A DNA stretch of 64,000 bases from Clostridium sp. UBA1056 (GCA_002316385.1 DCDL01000024.1:178248-242247); one strand, 5' to 3'; positions 43,858 through 52,755 are shown, counted from the stretch's first letter. Notes: generated by a model not told the origin, from the sequence alone. A program made the numbers and translations.

Positions 43858-44123
43858 CAACTAAAACTAGAGATACCTGAAAATGAAAACAGAAAAGATT
43901 TTAGTTTTAGTGAAAAGATGAAATGGCTGAAGAGTTAAAGAAAGAATATAGTAAAATCGCTAAAGAGAATATGAGCGATGGCGTGAAAGGTATGGAGTTT
44001 GATAAAGTATTTATGATTAATGCTAATGATATGATAAGTATGGGATACAAAGGAAATTATTATAAAACATTTGTTATGAGTAACCATTCAGTTATTCATA
44101 GTAATTGTGAAATGCATACATAA
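43858..44123 (+). pseudogene. Chimeric remnant: ParB-like piece joined to a helicase motif V piece
   Basis: The first part reads LEIPENENRKDFSFSEKMKW, shifts frame, then AEELKKEYSKIAKENM, which is phage ParB-like. It runs directly into DGVKGMEFDKVFMINA, nearly identical in DNA (about 49 of 53 bases) to motif V of the helicase gene at 32736-32788. The tail after that is unrelated. The 66-residue frame at 43923 is thus a junction artefact, not a gene. Confidence 0.6.
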
Positions 44124-44279
44124 AAATAACAACATCGTTTTGGAAAATAATTACAAATATTCTAAATGTTTTTATGTTCTTATACCCTTAACATATCGGT
44201 ATTAATAGGTTTAAGTCTCCTAGAGGATTAGTATTTTTATATGATTTATATTAAGCGCGAAATATATTTACATAATAAT

Positions 44280-44309
44280 TATCTTTGAAAATTTAATAGT
44301 ACAATATTT
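44280..44309 (+). repeat. Repeat B, copy 7 (degenerate, terminal)
   Basis: TATCTTTGAAAATTTAATAGTACAATATT keeps most of the boxA-like motif and arm, but no cassette gene or repeat A follows. It marks the right end of the repeat-bounded region. The rest of 44124-44543 holds no gene. Confidence 0.65.
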
Positions 44310-44474
44310 GAAGATATGTTATTTTAATTGAACTTAATAAATATATGATAAAGAATACAAAGAGATTATATTTAACGATTTATCCTTATAATTAACATGT
44401 ATTTTACTAGAATGTTGAAATATAATATTTTCTGTTATATAATGGTTTGAAGTACAATATAGTTAAGAGTTTAT

Positions 44475-44499
44475 ATAGACTTTAAGTCTATTATTTTTT
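44475..44499 (+). terminator. Small intrinsic terminator
   Basis: ATAGACTT and AAGTCTAT around a single T, then TATTTTTTT, just upstream of the amidohydrolase gene. Confidence 0.6.
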
Positions 44500-44546
44500 T
44501 GTGTATTTGTATATAATATATAATTATTAGTTTAAGGAGGTTTATG

Positions 44547-45731
44547 ATGAACTTTATCCATGAAGCTAAAGAAATAAGTAAAGAGTTAGTTCAAATCAGA
44601 AGAGAATTTCATGAAAATCCAGAATTAGATTTTGATTTATATAAAACGTCTAATAAAATAAAAAAATTTTTAGAGGATGAAAATATAGAATTTCATGATT
44701 GTGCAGGTACAGGTATCGTAGCTATTATATATGGTAAATGTAATGAAGGAAATGGAAAAACTATAGCAATTAGATGCGATATGGATGCCTTACCTTTAGA
44801 AGAAAAGAATAATCACTCTTATATATCTAAAACTATTGGAAAAATGCATGCATGTGGTCATGATGCTCATATGACTATGGTTTTAGGAGCTGCTAAACTT
44901 TTAAATAAATGCAAGGATGAATTAAAAGGTAATATAAAATTTATCTTTGAACCAGCAGAGGAAACTACTGGCGGTGCTAGAATTATGATTGAGGAAGGAG
45001 TTTTAGAGAATCCTCATGTAAATGCTATTATTGGGTGTCATGTAGATGAAAGCTTAGATGTAGGCACCATTGGAATAAAAAAAGGTGTTGCCTATGCTGC
45101 TTCTAACCCTTTCACTATAAACATATATGGTAAAGGAGCTCATGGTGCAAGTCCTCATAAAGGAATAGATCCAATAACAATATCGGCTCAAGTGATAAAT
45201 TCTTTACAATTATTAGTTAGTAGGGAAATTAATCCTGTATCTCCGAGAGTAATAACTATAGGTTCTATAAATGGTGGTACTGCGGCAAATATTATACCAG
45301 ATAAGGTTACTGTAACTGGTATAATTAGGACTATGAATTTAGAAGATAGAGAATATATAAAAAATAGATTAAGAGAAGTTGTAACTTTACAAGTAGAAAG
45401 TTTAAAAGGAACCTGTGAAATTATTATAGATGAAAGTTATCCATGTTTATATAATGATGAGAATATATACAATCTATTTTATGATAATAGCATTGAACTA
45501 TTAGGAAAAAATAAAGTTAAAATATTAAGTGAGCCTACTATGGGTGTTGAAAGTTTTGCGTATTTTTCTCTTAAAGTTCCCTCTATGTTTTATCAATTAG
45601 GATGTGGAAATCATGAAAAGGGAATAATCTATCCACTTCATAGCAGTAAATTTGATATTGATGAGGAATGCTTACAAGTAGGCGTAGCAGTCCACTGTGA
45701 TATGGCTATGAATTATCTTAATAAACTATAA
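44547..45731 (+). CDS. M20-family amidohydrolase (N-acyl amino acid/hippurate hydrolase type)
   Basis: 394 residues. Start chosen at the second of two adjacent ATGs, 6 bases after AAGGAGG. The dimetal site is visible: RCDMDALP (D region), MHACGHDAHM, EPAEETTGG and GCHVDES, with a late H in PLHSSKFDID. The dimerisation domain lies at about 185-300. Such enzymes (AmhX, IAA-amino acid hydrolase or peptidase T relatives) remove acyl groups from N-acyl amino acids; the exact substrate is unknown. It probably shares a transcript with the pseudouridine synthase 21 bases downstream. Confidence 0.92.
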   Translation: MNFIHEAKEISKELVQIRREFHENPELDFDLYKTSNKIKKFLEDENIEFHDCAGTGIVAIIYGKCNEGNGKTIAIRCDMDALPLEEKNNHSYISKTIGKMHACGHDAHMTMVLGAAKLLNKCKDELKGNIKFIFEPAEETTGGARIMIEEGVLENPHVNAIIGCHVDESLDVGTIGIKKGVAYAASNPFTINIYGKGAHGASPHKGIDPITISAQVINSLQLLVSREINPVSPRVITIGSINGGTAANIIPDKVTVTGIIRTMNLEDREYIKNRLREVVTLQVESLKGTCEIIIDESYPCLYNDENIYNLFYDNSIELLGKNKVKILSEPTMGVESFAYFSLKVPSMFYQLGCGNHEKGIIYPLHSSKFDIDEECLQVGVAVHCDMAMNYLNKL

Positions 45732-45752
45732 AAGAAATTTTAGGAGGACAAT

Positions 45753-46709
45753 ATGAAAACTATACAAATAGGAGCAAATGAATCAGGTCAAAGATGTGAT
45801 AAATTTCTTAGAAAGTTACTTAAGGATGTACCTTTAAGTGCCATATATAAGGCATTTAGAAAAGGTGATATTAGAGTAAATGGGAAAAAAATCAAAGAAC
45901 AATATGTTTTAGAAGAAGGAGACACTATAGAGATAAGATATATTAGAACTAGTGGAGAAAAAAAGAATTTTCAAAGAATAGATAATAATCTTAAAATTAC
46001 ATACGAAGATGAAAACATACTTATGGTAGAAAAGTGGCCTAATTTATTAGTTCATAGTGATACAAAGGATGGTGAGCCAACTTTAACAGACTATGTGTTA
46101 TCATACTTATATGATAAAGGTGATTATGAACCAGAAAAAGAGGTGACTTTTACTCCTGCTCCGTGCAATAGACTAGATAGAAATACCTCAGGTGTTGTTA
46201 TATTTGGGAAAAACTTTAAATATTTAAAAGCGTTAAATGAGGCTATTAGAGAAAGAAGTATTGAAAAATATTATATGGCTCTTGTACAAGGGAGAATAAA
46301 GGATGGAATTCATACAGGATATATTTTGAAAAATGAAGATGCAAATATATCTAAGGTATATGAAACTAAAGTTCCGAACAGTAAGGAAATTGCCATGGAA
46401 GTTAAAACAATTCAAAGCTGTGGTACTTTTTCACTAATAGAAATTAATTTACTTACTGGAAGAAGTCATCAATTAAGAGCCCATTTATCAGAATTAGGAA
46501 ATCCTATAGTTGGAGATTCTAAATATGGAGATAAGAAACTGAACAGCTTCTTTATAAACAGATATGGATTAGATTATCAATTCTTATATGCATTTAAAGT
46601 AATATTTAAATCTAATTCAGATGAACTTGAATATATGAAAAATAAAACTATAGCAGAATCTTTACCACCAGTACTAAAGAAGATAAAGAATGATGTGTTT
46701 AAGTTTTAA
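45753..46709 (+). CDS. RluA-family 23S rRNA pseudouridine synthase
   Basis: 318 residues. An N-terminal S4 RNA-binding domain (RCDKFLRKLLKDVPLSAIYK, then RVNGKKIKEQYVLEEGD) precedes the catalytic domain. The signature CNRLDRNTSGVVIFGK carries the catalytic D142, and a later GRSHQLRAHLSELGNPIVGD is motif III. The length fits RluC/RluD-type enzymes; target uridines cannot be told from sequence. RBS TAGGAGGAC. It is part of a run of three close same-strand genes (amidohydrolase, this gene, flippase). Confidence 0.94.
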   Translation: MKTIQIGANESGQRCDKFLRKLLKDVPLSAIYKAFRKGDIRVNGKKIKEQYVLEEGDTIEIRYIRTSGEKKNFQRIDNNLKITYEDENILMVEKWPNLLVHSDTKDGEPTLTDYVLSYLYDKGDYEPEKEVTFTPAPCNRLDRNTSGVVIFGKNFKYLKALNEAIRERSIEKYYMALVQGRIKDGIHTGYILKNEDANISKVYETKVPNSKEIAMEVKTIQSCGTFSLIEINLLTGRSHQLRAHLSELGNPIVGDSKYGDKKLNSFFINRYGLDYQFLYAFKVIFKSNSDELEYMKNKTIAESLPPVLKKIKNDVFKF

Positions 46710-46721
46710 TGGAGGGGTAAT

Positions 46722-48347
46722 ATGAATGACAGAACTGAGGGGGCTCAGCACTCTGTAGCTAAAGGCTTTATGGTACTCACCATATCTATGATGTCTGTAA
46801 AGGTGTTATCCGTAATTTATACACCTTTGCTAAGACAGATTTTAGGTGCAACAGGGTGGGGAGTATATTCTTCTACATATACAATTTTTACTTATATATA
46901 CACTATAGCTAATGCAGGTATACCTGTAGCCATTGCAAAGTTAGTATCAGAACTTGAAGCTAAGGGAAACTACAGAGATGCAGTAAAAACCTTTAGGGCA
47001 TCTAGAACTTTGCTTATACTATTAGGACTTGTCCTATCTGTATTTATGTTTTTATGGTCTGAACCTTTAAGCATGATTTTTAATAGTCCTGAATCAATAT
47101 TAGCTACTAGATGGCTTGCACCAGCACTATTATTTACATCACTAATGAGTGCATATAAAGGATATTTTCAAGGAATAGGAAATATGACTACCACTGCAGT
47201 ATCTCAAGTAGGGGAACAAATTCTAAATATAATATTCAGTTTATTATTTGCATATCTACTTATGGGAAGAGGGGTATCTTATGGAGCAGCTGGAGGTACT
47301 ATAGGTACAGTAGTAGGTGCTGTTGGAGCATCTTTATACTTTGTATTAGTATATAAAAGACATTCATCTAATCACATTCATAAAAAGAACGAACCTGGAG
47401 TTAATAGACTAAGCAATAGACGTATTGTTAAATCCATACTAAAGTATGCATTTCCAATAACCATAGCTTCTGCACTGCAAAACTCTGGAACTCTAGTAGA
47501 CTTAAAAATTGTAAAGTCCAGGCTTTTATCTACAGGATTAACTCAAAAAATAGTAGATACCCAATGGGGTTATTTAACTCTCTACAATACTCTTATATCA
47601 ATTCCTATGGCTATGATTGGCGCTTTAGCTATTGCTCTAGTTCCTGCTATATCAAGGGTTCATGCTTTAGACAATAAGAAAGGTCTTAGGTTTAATATTA
47701 AATCTTCCTATAGAGTTGCTTTTATGATAGCTATACCTTGCGCTGTGGGATTAGGAGTTTTATCAATGCCTATTTTAAGAATCCTTGGCTATGATAAAGA
47801 AGTAGCACCACTATTGATATGGGGATCTTGGGTTTTAGTCCTATATGCTATCACTTTAGTTCAAACTTCTATTTTACAGGGAATGGGTAAGGTAAACATA
47901 GTAACTATATTTTCTGTAGTTGGAATTTTAGCAAAAATTGTTGTGAACTATGTACTAGTAGCAATGCCTTCTTTTGGAATTTTGGGAGCTATTTGGGGTA
48001 ATGCAGCTTGTTATTTAATAATGCTTTTATTATTCCAATGGCAAATAAATGATTCTATAGACGGAAGAATACAATTAACACCTTGTTTCATAAAACCATT
48101 AATAGCTGGTTTATGTATGGGTATAATAACCTTTTTTTCATATAAAATATTTAATGGAATTTTCGGATTAATTTTTAGTGGATATATATTAAACTTGCTT
48201 GCATCAGTAGTAAGTATAGCTTTATCTGCTGGAGCATATGGTATAGTACTATTACTCATAGGTGGAGTAAAAAAATCTGATTTAAATTCTCTACCAAATA
48301 AAATTACAAAACTTATACCTAAAAAAATATATAGAAAATTAAAGTAG
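46722..48347 (+). CDS. SpoVB/MurJ-like polysaccharide flippase (MOP superfamily)
   Basis: 541 residues with about 14 transmembrane helices, typical of the MVF/MurJ-SpoVB branch. Near the N-terminus MVLTISMMSVKVLSVIYTPL is followed by RQILGATGWGVYSSTYTIFT. The family translocates lipid-linked precursors such as lipid II across the membrane. RBS TGGAGGGG, 12 bases after the pseudouridine synthase stop. It is convergent with a second family member encoded just beyond the terminator. Confidence 0.88.
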   Translation: MNDRTEGAQHSVAKGFMVLTISMMSVKVLSVIYTPLLRQILGATGWGVYSSTYTIFTYIYTIANAGIPVAIAKLVSELEAKGNYRDAVKTFRASRTLLILLGLVLSVFMFLWSEPLSMIFNSPESILATRWLAPALLFTSLMSAYKGYFQGIGNMTTTAVSQVGEQILNIIFSLLFAYLLMGRGVSYGAAGGTIGTVVGAVGASLYFVLVYKRHSSNHIHKKNEPGVNRLSNRRIVKSILKYAFPITIASALQNSGTLVDLKIVKSRLLSTGLTQKIVDTQWGYLTLYNTLISIPMAMIGALAIALVPAISRVHALDNKKGLRFNIKSSYRVAFMIAIPCAVGLGVLSMPILRILGYDKEVAPLLIWGSWVLVLYAITLVQTSILQGMGKVNIVTIFSVVGILAKIVVNYVLVAMPSFGILGAIWGNAACYLIMLLLFQWQINDSIDGRIQLTPCFIKPLIAGLCMGIITFFSYKIFNGIFGLIFSGYILNLLASVVSIALSAGAYGIVLLLIGGVKKSDLNSLPNKITKLIPKKIYRKLK

Positions 48348-48380
48348 TGATTAAAATATGAAAATATAGAATTTATTATA

Positions 48381-48416
48381 AAAATAAGAACCACTCAAAA
48401 GTGGTTCTTATTTTTA
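48381..48416. terminator. Bidirectional terminator between the two flippase genes
   Basis: AAAATAAGAACCACT and its complement AGTGGTTCTTATTTT around a 4-5 base loop, with A-run and T-run flanks; it overlaps the stop of the minus-strand gene. Confidence 0.9.
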
Positions 48417-49916
48417 TGAACTTCTACGTATTAAAAAACTTGATAAGAAGAATAAAGAAAATGCAATTCCAATGATAGCTATAACTTTTGGAATAATAAA
48501 GACATTGTTAATTGTTGAATTTATGATTGTTGCCACTAAGTATATAAGTACTGTTAATAATGTTATTATTACTATTTCTCCAATAGGAAAAGATAGCTCT
48601 ATTACTTGTCCAATATAATATAGATTTATTAAAAGACCTATTATAGAGGTAGCAATTAAGGAAATTCCATACCCATAAATATTAATACTTGGAATAGATA
48701 TAAGTATAAATATTAGAACTAGCTCAATTAAAGCTGTTGCAATGGAGCTTATAAGTATAACCTTTTGTTTTCCTATACCATTTAAAATACTATAAGTACA
48801 ATAGTGACAATACATAAATGGAGCTGCAAGAGATGCTATTTTTATATAGCTACCTAAGTCATTTCTATCAAATAATATTTCACCTAATGAATTAGGACAT
48901 ACAAAGCAAATAATTATTGTAGATACTCCTAGCATGAAGCAGATTTTAATAACTTCATTGACTCTAGAATTTATATTAGAAAAATCCTTTTGACTGATCT
49001 TCTTGGATATATCCGGAATTATTACAGTAGATAATGAATTAACTATAACTAATGGAAAATATACAATAGCAAGAGCCATACCATTAAATTTACCAATTAT
49101 CTCTAGAGCACCTATATAATCAAATCCGGCAACAAGAAGTCTTCTTGGAACTAACAGTGTAGATACACTTTGTAGTGCTGTAGTTAAAAATCCATTTATG
49201 GCTAGTGGGACAGCAATAATTAATATGTTGAATAACAACTGAAAGCTATTATCTGTTCTTACACTGTTAGTATAGGGAATCTTTTTATTACTTCTTCTAT
49301 AAAAAATATATAAAAATATAAAGCTTATTACTTCACCAATGGTGAATGAAAAATAAGTCGCTGCAACTGTGTTTTCAATGGTTTTAAGAGAGAAGTAGTA
49401 AATTATTCCTACCAACAAAACCATTCTAACAGCTTTTTCTAATATATCTATAACTGAAGGCTTAATTACCTCACTTACTCCATAGAAGTAGCCTTTATAT
49501 ACACAGGATATAGCAATAAAAATAATAGCTGGTGAAGCTATCCATAAGGATTTAATTGCTCTAGGATCTTTAATTATATAGTTACAAATTAGTGGAGTAA
49601 GTATAAACATAATACCTGCTATAAAAATTGACCAAAGCACTATAAAAACCAAGGAAGCATTAACAGTTTTATGTAAATCTTCATATCTATGTGTGCCTAG
49701 ATAAGCAGAAGTTTCCTTTGAAATTGCAGCAATTATTCCTCCGCATACTAAGCAACAAAACAAATCATATATAGGCATTATCAAGCCATAAAGTCCAACA
49801 CCTTCTGGACCTAACTGTCTTGAGAGTATAATCGAAAACATAAACCTCAATACCCCCATAGCTAAATTAGAAAGAGTTAACACAAACGTATCTCTATAAA
49901 AAGTATCTTTCCCCAT
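48414..49916 (-). CDS. SpoVB-like stage V sporulation flippase (MOP superfamily)
   Basis: 500 residues from the ATG at 49916, 7 bases after GGAGGT; a TTG five codons upstream lies before that RBS. About 14 transmembrane segments. FYRDTFVLTLSNLAMGVLRF and SRQLGPEGVGLYGLIMPIYD at the N-terminus match SpoVB, which in Bacillus is needed for spore cortex synthesis. The plus-strand flippase next door is clearly diverged from it. A sporulation role is inferred from family only. Confidence 0.85.
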   Translation of the reverse strand: MGKDTFYRDTFVLTLSNLAMGVLRFMFSIILSRQLGPEGVGLYGLIMPIYDLFCCLVCGGIIAAISKETSAYLGTHRYEDLHKTVNASLVFIVLWSIFIAGIMFILTPLICNYIIKDPRAIKSLWIASPAIIFIAISCVYKGYFYGVSEVIKPSVIDILEKAVRMVLLVGIIYYFSLKTIENTVAATYFSFTIGEVISFIFLYIFYRRSNKKIPYTNSVRTDNSFQLLFNILIIAVPLAINGFLTTALQSVSTLLVPRRLLVAGFDYIGALEIIGKFNGMALAIVYFPLVIVNSLSTVIIPDISKKISQKDFSNINSRVNEVIKICFMLGVSTIIICFVCPNSLGEILFDRNDLGSYIKIASLAAPFMYCHYCTYSILNGIGKQKVILISSIATALIELVLIFILISIPSINIYGYGISLIATSIIGLLINLYYIGQVIELSFPIGEIVIITLLTVLIYLVATIINSTINNVFIIPKVIAIIGIAFSLFFLSSFLIRRSS

Positions 49917-50070
49917 ATTTATTACCTCCAATTAATATAATAATACTTATGAGGATAAATTGAGGATTATTCTCTAACCATATATTTTTATCATTTATTT
50001 AACTAAATGTAATTTAATGAAAATTATCTAAATATACATTAGTGTAAATCAATATTTAAGTGGAGGAGCT

Positions 50071-51270
50071 ATGAAAAAAATAATAGGGTGGGTTCTATTA
50101 ATAATAGTAGCCATTAGTTCTTTATTAATAGTAAAAGATAAAAGTGAAATATATGATATAGACGTTAAGAATTCAGAAATTGAGATGAAGATTAAATATA
50201 AGGGATTAAAAAATGCCATAGACTTTACTACGAATGACAAAGGGTTATATGTTGCATTTAAAAACAAAATAATGGCTATTCCATCAGCAGGAGAGCCATA
50301 TACATTGATTGAAGATAAAAATTTAAATATTACTGCCTTGGAAAGTAGTGGGGATAAATTGTATTTTGTTACTGATAATACTATAATGAGTTTAGATGTT
50401 AATAATAAAAAATTAGAAGAATGTTTAACTAATATACCCAATAATGGTGATTATAGACAAGTATTAATAAAAGGATATAAGCAATACTTATATATTTCAA
50501 TTGGAGCTGCAACTAATTCAGGAGTTGTCGGAAGTGATAACCAATGGGTGGATAAAAATCCAGTAGGTCATGATATATCTCCTTATGATATAATTGTAAA
50601 TAAAAATGAAAATGGAGGCTTTGTACCAAAGGGAACCTTCAATGAAGATAATGAGATTATAAAGAGAGAAACTATAGGTAACTCATCCATTATAATTTAT
50701 AATACTAATACTAAAGCTATTGAAACCTATGCATGGGGAATAAGAAATGTAGAAGGAATGGACATAACTGATGATGGAAGAATATTTGCTACTGTGGGAG
50801 GATATGAAAATAGAGGTCTAAGGCCAGTAGAAAATGATAGTGATTACATTTATGAGATAAAAAAAGATTATTGGTATGGTTTTCCAGACTTTTCTGGCGG
50901 TGATCCCCTAGATTCTCCAAGATTTCAAGGGGAATCTAGTCTGAAGAATGCTTCAATATTAAAAAAACATCCTATGTTACCGCCAGCTCCAGCTTATCAA
51001 TACAGTGATGTAAATAGCTTAAAATGGCTAGTGATTGATGATAAAGGGAAAATAAATGGAAAAAACTCATTGCAACTATATTTTTATGATTGCAATAAGA
51101 ATAATATAATGTTCAGTGCACCAAATGGAGTTGCAAGTGAATTGATAACATTAAAGGATAATTGTAATGTATCGAATATGAAAGTTTTTAATGATGAATT
51201 ATATATTTTAGATGGTAACCATGGATTTTTATTTACGATAGCTATTAAAGACAAAATTTTAATAAATTAG
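50071..51270 (+). CDS. Membrane-anchored beta-propeller protein (sugar dehydrogenase-like)
   Basis: 399 residues. An N-terminal hydrophobic anchor or signal (IIGWVLLIIVAISSLLIV) has no cysteine lipobox. The rest has propeller-type repeats. YAWGIRNVEGMDITDDGRIF and VGGYENRGLRPVENDSDYIY, then DYWYGFPDFSGGDP, are like soluble glucose/sorbosone dehydrogenases, where ligands sit near GxRNxxG. The catalytic histidine of PQQ enzymes is not evident, so enzyme activity is uncertain. Exposed outside the cell. RBS GGAGGAGC. Confidence 0.72.
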   Translation: MKKIIGWVLLIIVAISSLLIVKDKSEIYDIDVKNSEIEMKIKYKGLKNAIDFTTNDKGLYVAFKNKIMAIPSAGEPYTLIEDKNLNITALESSGDKLYFVTDNTIMSLDVNNKKLEECLTNIPNNGDYRQVLIKGYKQYLYISIGAATNSGVVGSDNQWVDKNPVGHDISPYDIIVNKNENGGFVPKGTFNEDNEIIKRETIGNSSIIIYNTNTKAIETYAWGIRNVEGMDITDDGRIFATVGGYENRGLRPVENDSDYIYEIKKDYWYGFPDFSGGDPLDSPRFQGESSLKNASILKKHPMLPPAPAYQYSDVNSLKWLVIDDKGKINGKNSLQLYFYDCNKNNIMFSAPNGVASELITLKDNCNVSNMKVFNDELYILDGNHGFLFTIAIKDKILIN

Positions 51271-51391
51271 TGTTCCCAATAAATACTACGACAAATATGA
51301 TAAATAATAAAATAATATGATTAAATTGGAGTATAATAATGTATAGATATATTATTATTTTATTATTCTTAAAGAATCGTAGGTGTATTAC

Positions 51392-52108
51392 ATGAAGAGA
51401 ATGGAAAGAACTTACAACAAAACAATGACAGCGGTTATAAGAGTTGCAAATCCTATTAAAAAGAAGATAAAAAAGACTGAATGCATTGTCCATAAATTTA
51501 TAAATAAAGAAGCTATCAGACTATTAAAGAAAGAAGGATATATCGAAGAATATAACTTCTTTATGAAGCATATTTTAGATCTAAATAGAGGTGTAAAGTG
51601 GGCTGATTCAGACTTGAAAAGTACAAATCATTTCTATCATTATGAAAAAGGAATTGGGCTATATGGATTTTCTAACGCAAAGGTAGAATGTGTAAAGTAC
51701 TATAAAGCATCCATATTCTACGGTATTAATTCTGATATGAATAAAGCAATATTTCTTTTAGGTGCAGCATGTCATTTAGTACAAGATTCCACAGTGCCAG
51801 CCCATGCTATGAAAAACTTAAAAAAACATAAGCCCTTGGAAAGTTTCATAATAGATAAGGTTCTTAATGGATATAAAATTTCTTTCAATGAGCACGTTAT
51901 TAGCTATGGAACTCCTGAAAAGTATGTAATTGAAAATACAAAGTTTGCTGTGGCAACTGCTAGATCATTCGAAAATATAAGAGTCAAACATGATAGATTT
52001 AATGAAATTTCAGAAATCATATTACTTAGAGCCTGCAATACTACTGCAGGAATACTTCTTGATTTTTATAATACAATGAAAGCTATGGAATCACCATTTG
52101 AAGATTAA
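51392..52108 (+). CDS. Zinc-dependent phospholipase C-like protein without signal peptide
   Basis: 238 residues from the ATG at 51392, preceded by TAGGTG; a GTG three codons earlier is in that RBS. The zinc-PLC (alpha-toxin N-domain) pattern is present. It includes H34, D72 in KWADSD, H80 in NHFYHYE and the helix CHLVQDSTVPAHA with H128, D132 and H138. The N-terminus is basic (MKRMERTYNK) and lacks a secretion signal, unlike secreted clostridial phospholipases. It may act inside the cell or use an unusual export route. Not adjacent to other lipid genes. Confidence 0.78.
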   Translation: MKRMERTYNKTMTAVIRVANPIKKKIKKTECIVHKFINKEAIRLLKKEGYIEEYNFFMKHILDLNRGVKWADSDLKSTNHFYHYEKGIGLYGFSNAKVECVKYYKASIFYGINSDMNKAIFLLGAACHLVQDSTVPAHAMKNLKKHKPLESFIIDKVLNGYKISFNEHVISYGTPEKYVIENTKFAVATARSFENIRVKHDRFNEISEIILLRACNTTAGILLDFYNTMKAMESPFED

Positions 52109-52123
52109 TCAAAATCTCATTAT

Positions 52124-52162
52124 AAGAGCTACCAATCGGCGTATTTGGTAGTTCTTTTTATT
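52124..52162 (+). terminator. Intrinsic terminator
   Basis: AAGAGCTACCAA and TTTGGTAGTTCTT with a 7-9 base loop and TTT following. Confidence 0.8.
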
Positions 52163-52246
52163 CTTATTAAATAAATATTAAATCGTAAAGGAATTTGCAT
52201 AAATACAAAGAATAGTATCATTAACATGAAAATATGGAGGTGTGGC

Positions 52247-52750
52247 ATGGAGAACTTATTTGTAAATTTAGAAAAGGAAGTCTTTAGAGGTAATGTATTA
52301 GATATTACCTATGAAAGCGAGGGAATAATATATAAAGCTAATAAGTATTATGATAATTTTATAGATGTAGATTATTTAGAAAACACTCTTTCCAAAGAGT
52401 GTGATAATGAAGGATATTATGATAGTTGTATATTATTTTTTTCTTTAAATAAAATTAAATCCTATAGACAAAAGTTAAAGCTTTTTGATAATATATATAA
52501 ATTAATGCGAAAAAATGGGTATGTTTATATTTGGGATGTAGAAAAGGAGCCCTTGAAAACTTCACAAAAAAATATAAAAGTTTCATTACCTGATAAAAGC
52601 ATGAAAGATGTTCAAATAAATTTGCTTGATATATTGGCAGATAATACTTCATCAAAAATTATAGACGGGCTAAAAGATTATTTTGATATTGTAGAAATAA
52701 TATCTTCAAATGGTACTTTTAGAATTGTAGGCAGAAAGAAAGGATGTTAA
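52247..52750 (+). CDS. Class I SAM methyltransferase-like protein
   Basis: 167 residues from the ATG at 52247, with GGAGGTG upstream. GNVLDITYESEGIIYKAN resembles motif I of class I methyltransferases. The following D-rich loop and YDSCILFFSLNKIKS, then LMRKNGYVYIWDV, fit the later strands. The glycine-rich loop is poor, so SAM binding is not certain. It overlaps the next gene (radical SAM) by a few bases or abuts it, which suggests they act together. Confidence 0.55.
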   Translation: MENLFVNLEKEVFRGNVLDITYESEGIIYKANKYYDNFIDVDYLENTLSKECDNEGYYDSCILFFSLNKIKSYRQKLKLFDNIYKLMRKNGYVYIWDVEKEPLKTSQKNIKVSLPDKSMKDVQINLLDILADNTSSKIIDGLKDYFDIVEIISSNGTFRIVGRKKGC

Positions 52751-52755
52751 TAAAA

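Larger units (their letters stand above)
33442..44309 (+). other. Candidate repeat-bounded gene cassette array
   Basis: This is the whole region holding eight repeat A copies (33442, 34764, 38691, 39704, 41097, 42102, 43097, 43810) and seven repeat B-like copies; the six clear ones are at 37484, 38797, 40318, 41201, 42200 and 43204, with a degenerate one at 44280. All cargo genes are on the plus strand, unrelated to each other and 140-333 residues long. From 37.5 kb to 44.3 kb the repeat period is 0.9-1.5 kb, one gene per period. The left part contains degraded units. No integrase, transposase or recombinase is recognised. Confidence 0.6.

Noticed and set aside
43923..44123. A 66-residue protein-coding gene
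   Set aside because: It is the junction of a ParB-like fragment and a helicase fragment with a shifted frame upstream, and it has no proper RBS.
33442..44309. CRISPR array
   Set aside because: The repeats are 0.9-1.5 kb apart, come in two different types, and the intervals are protein-coding genes, not 30-40 bp spacers; no cas genes are seen.
37484..44309. Hidden rRNA genes or spacers
   Set aside because: The boxA-like motif and following arm resemble rrn leader sequences, but no 16S, 23S, 5S or tRNA sequence is found around them.
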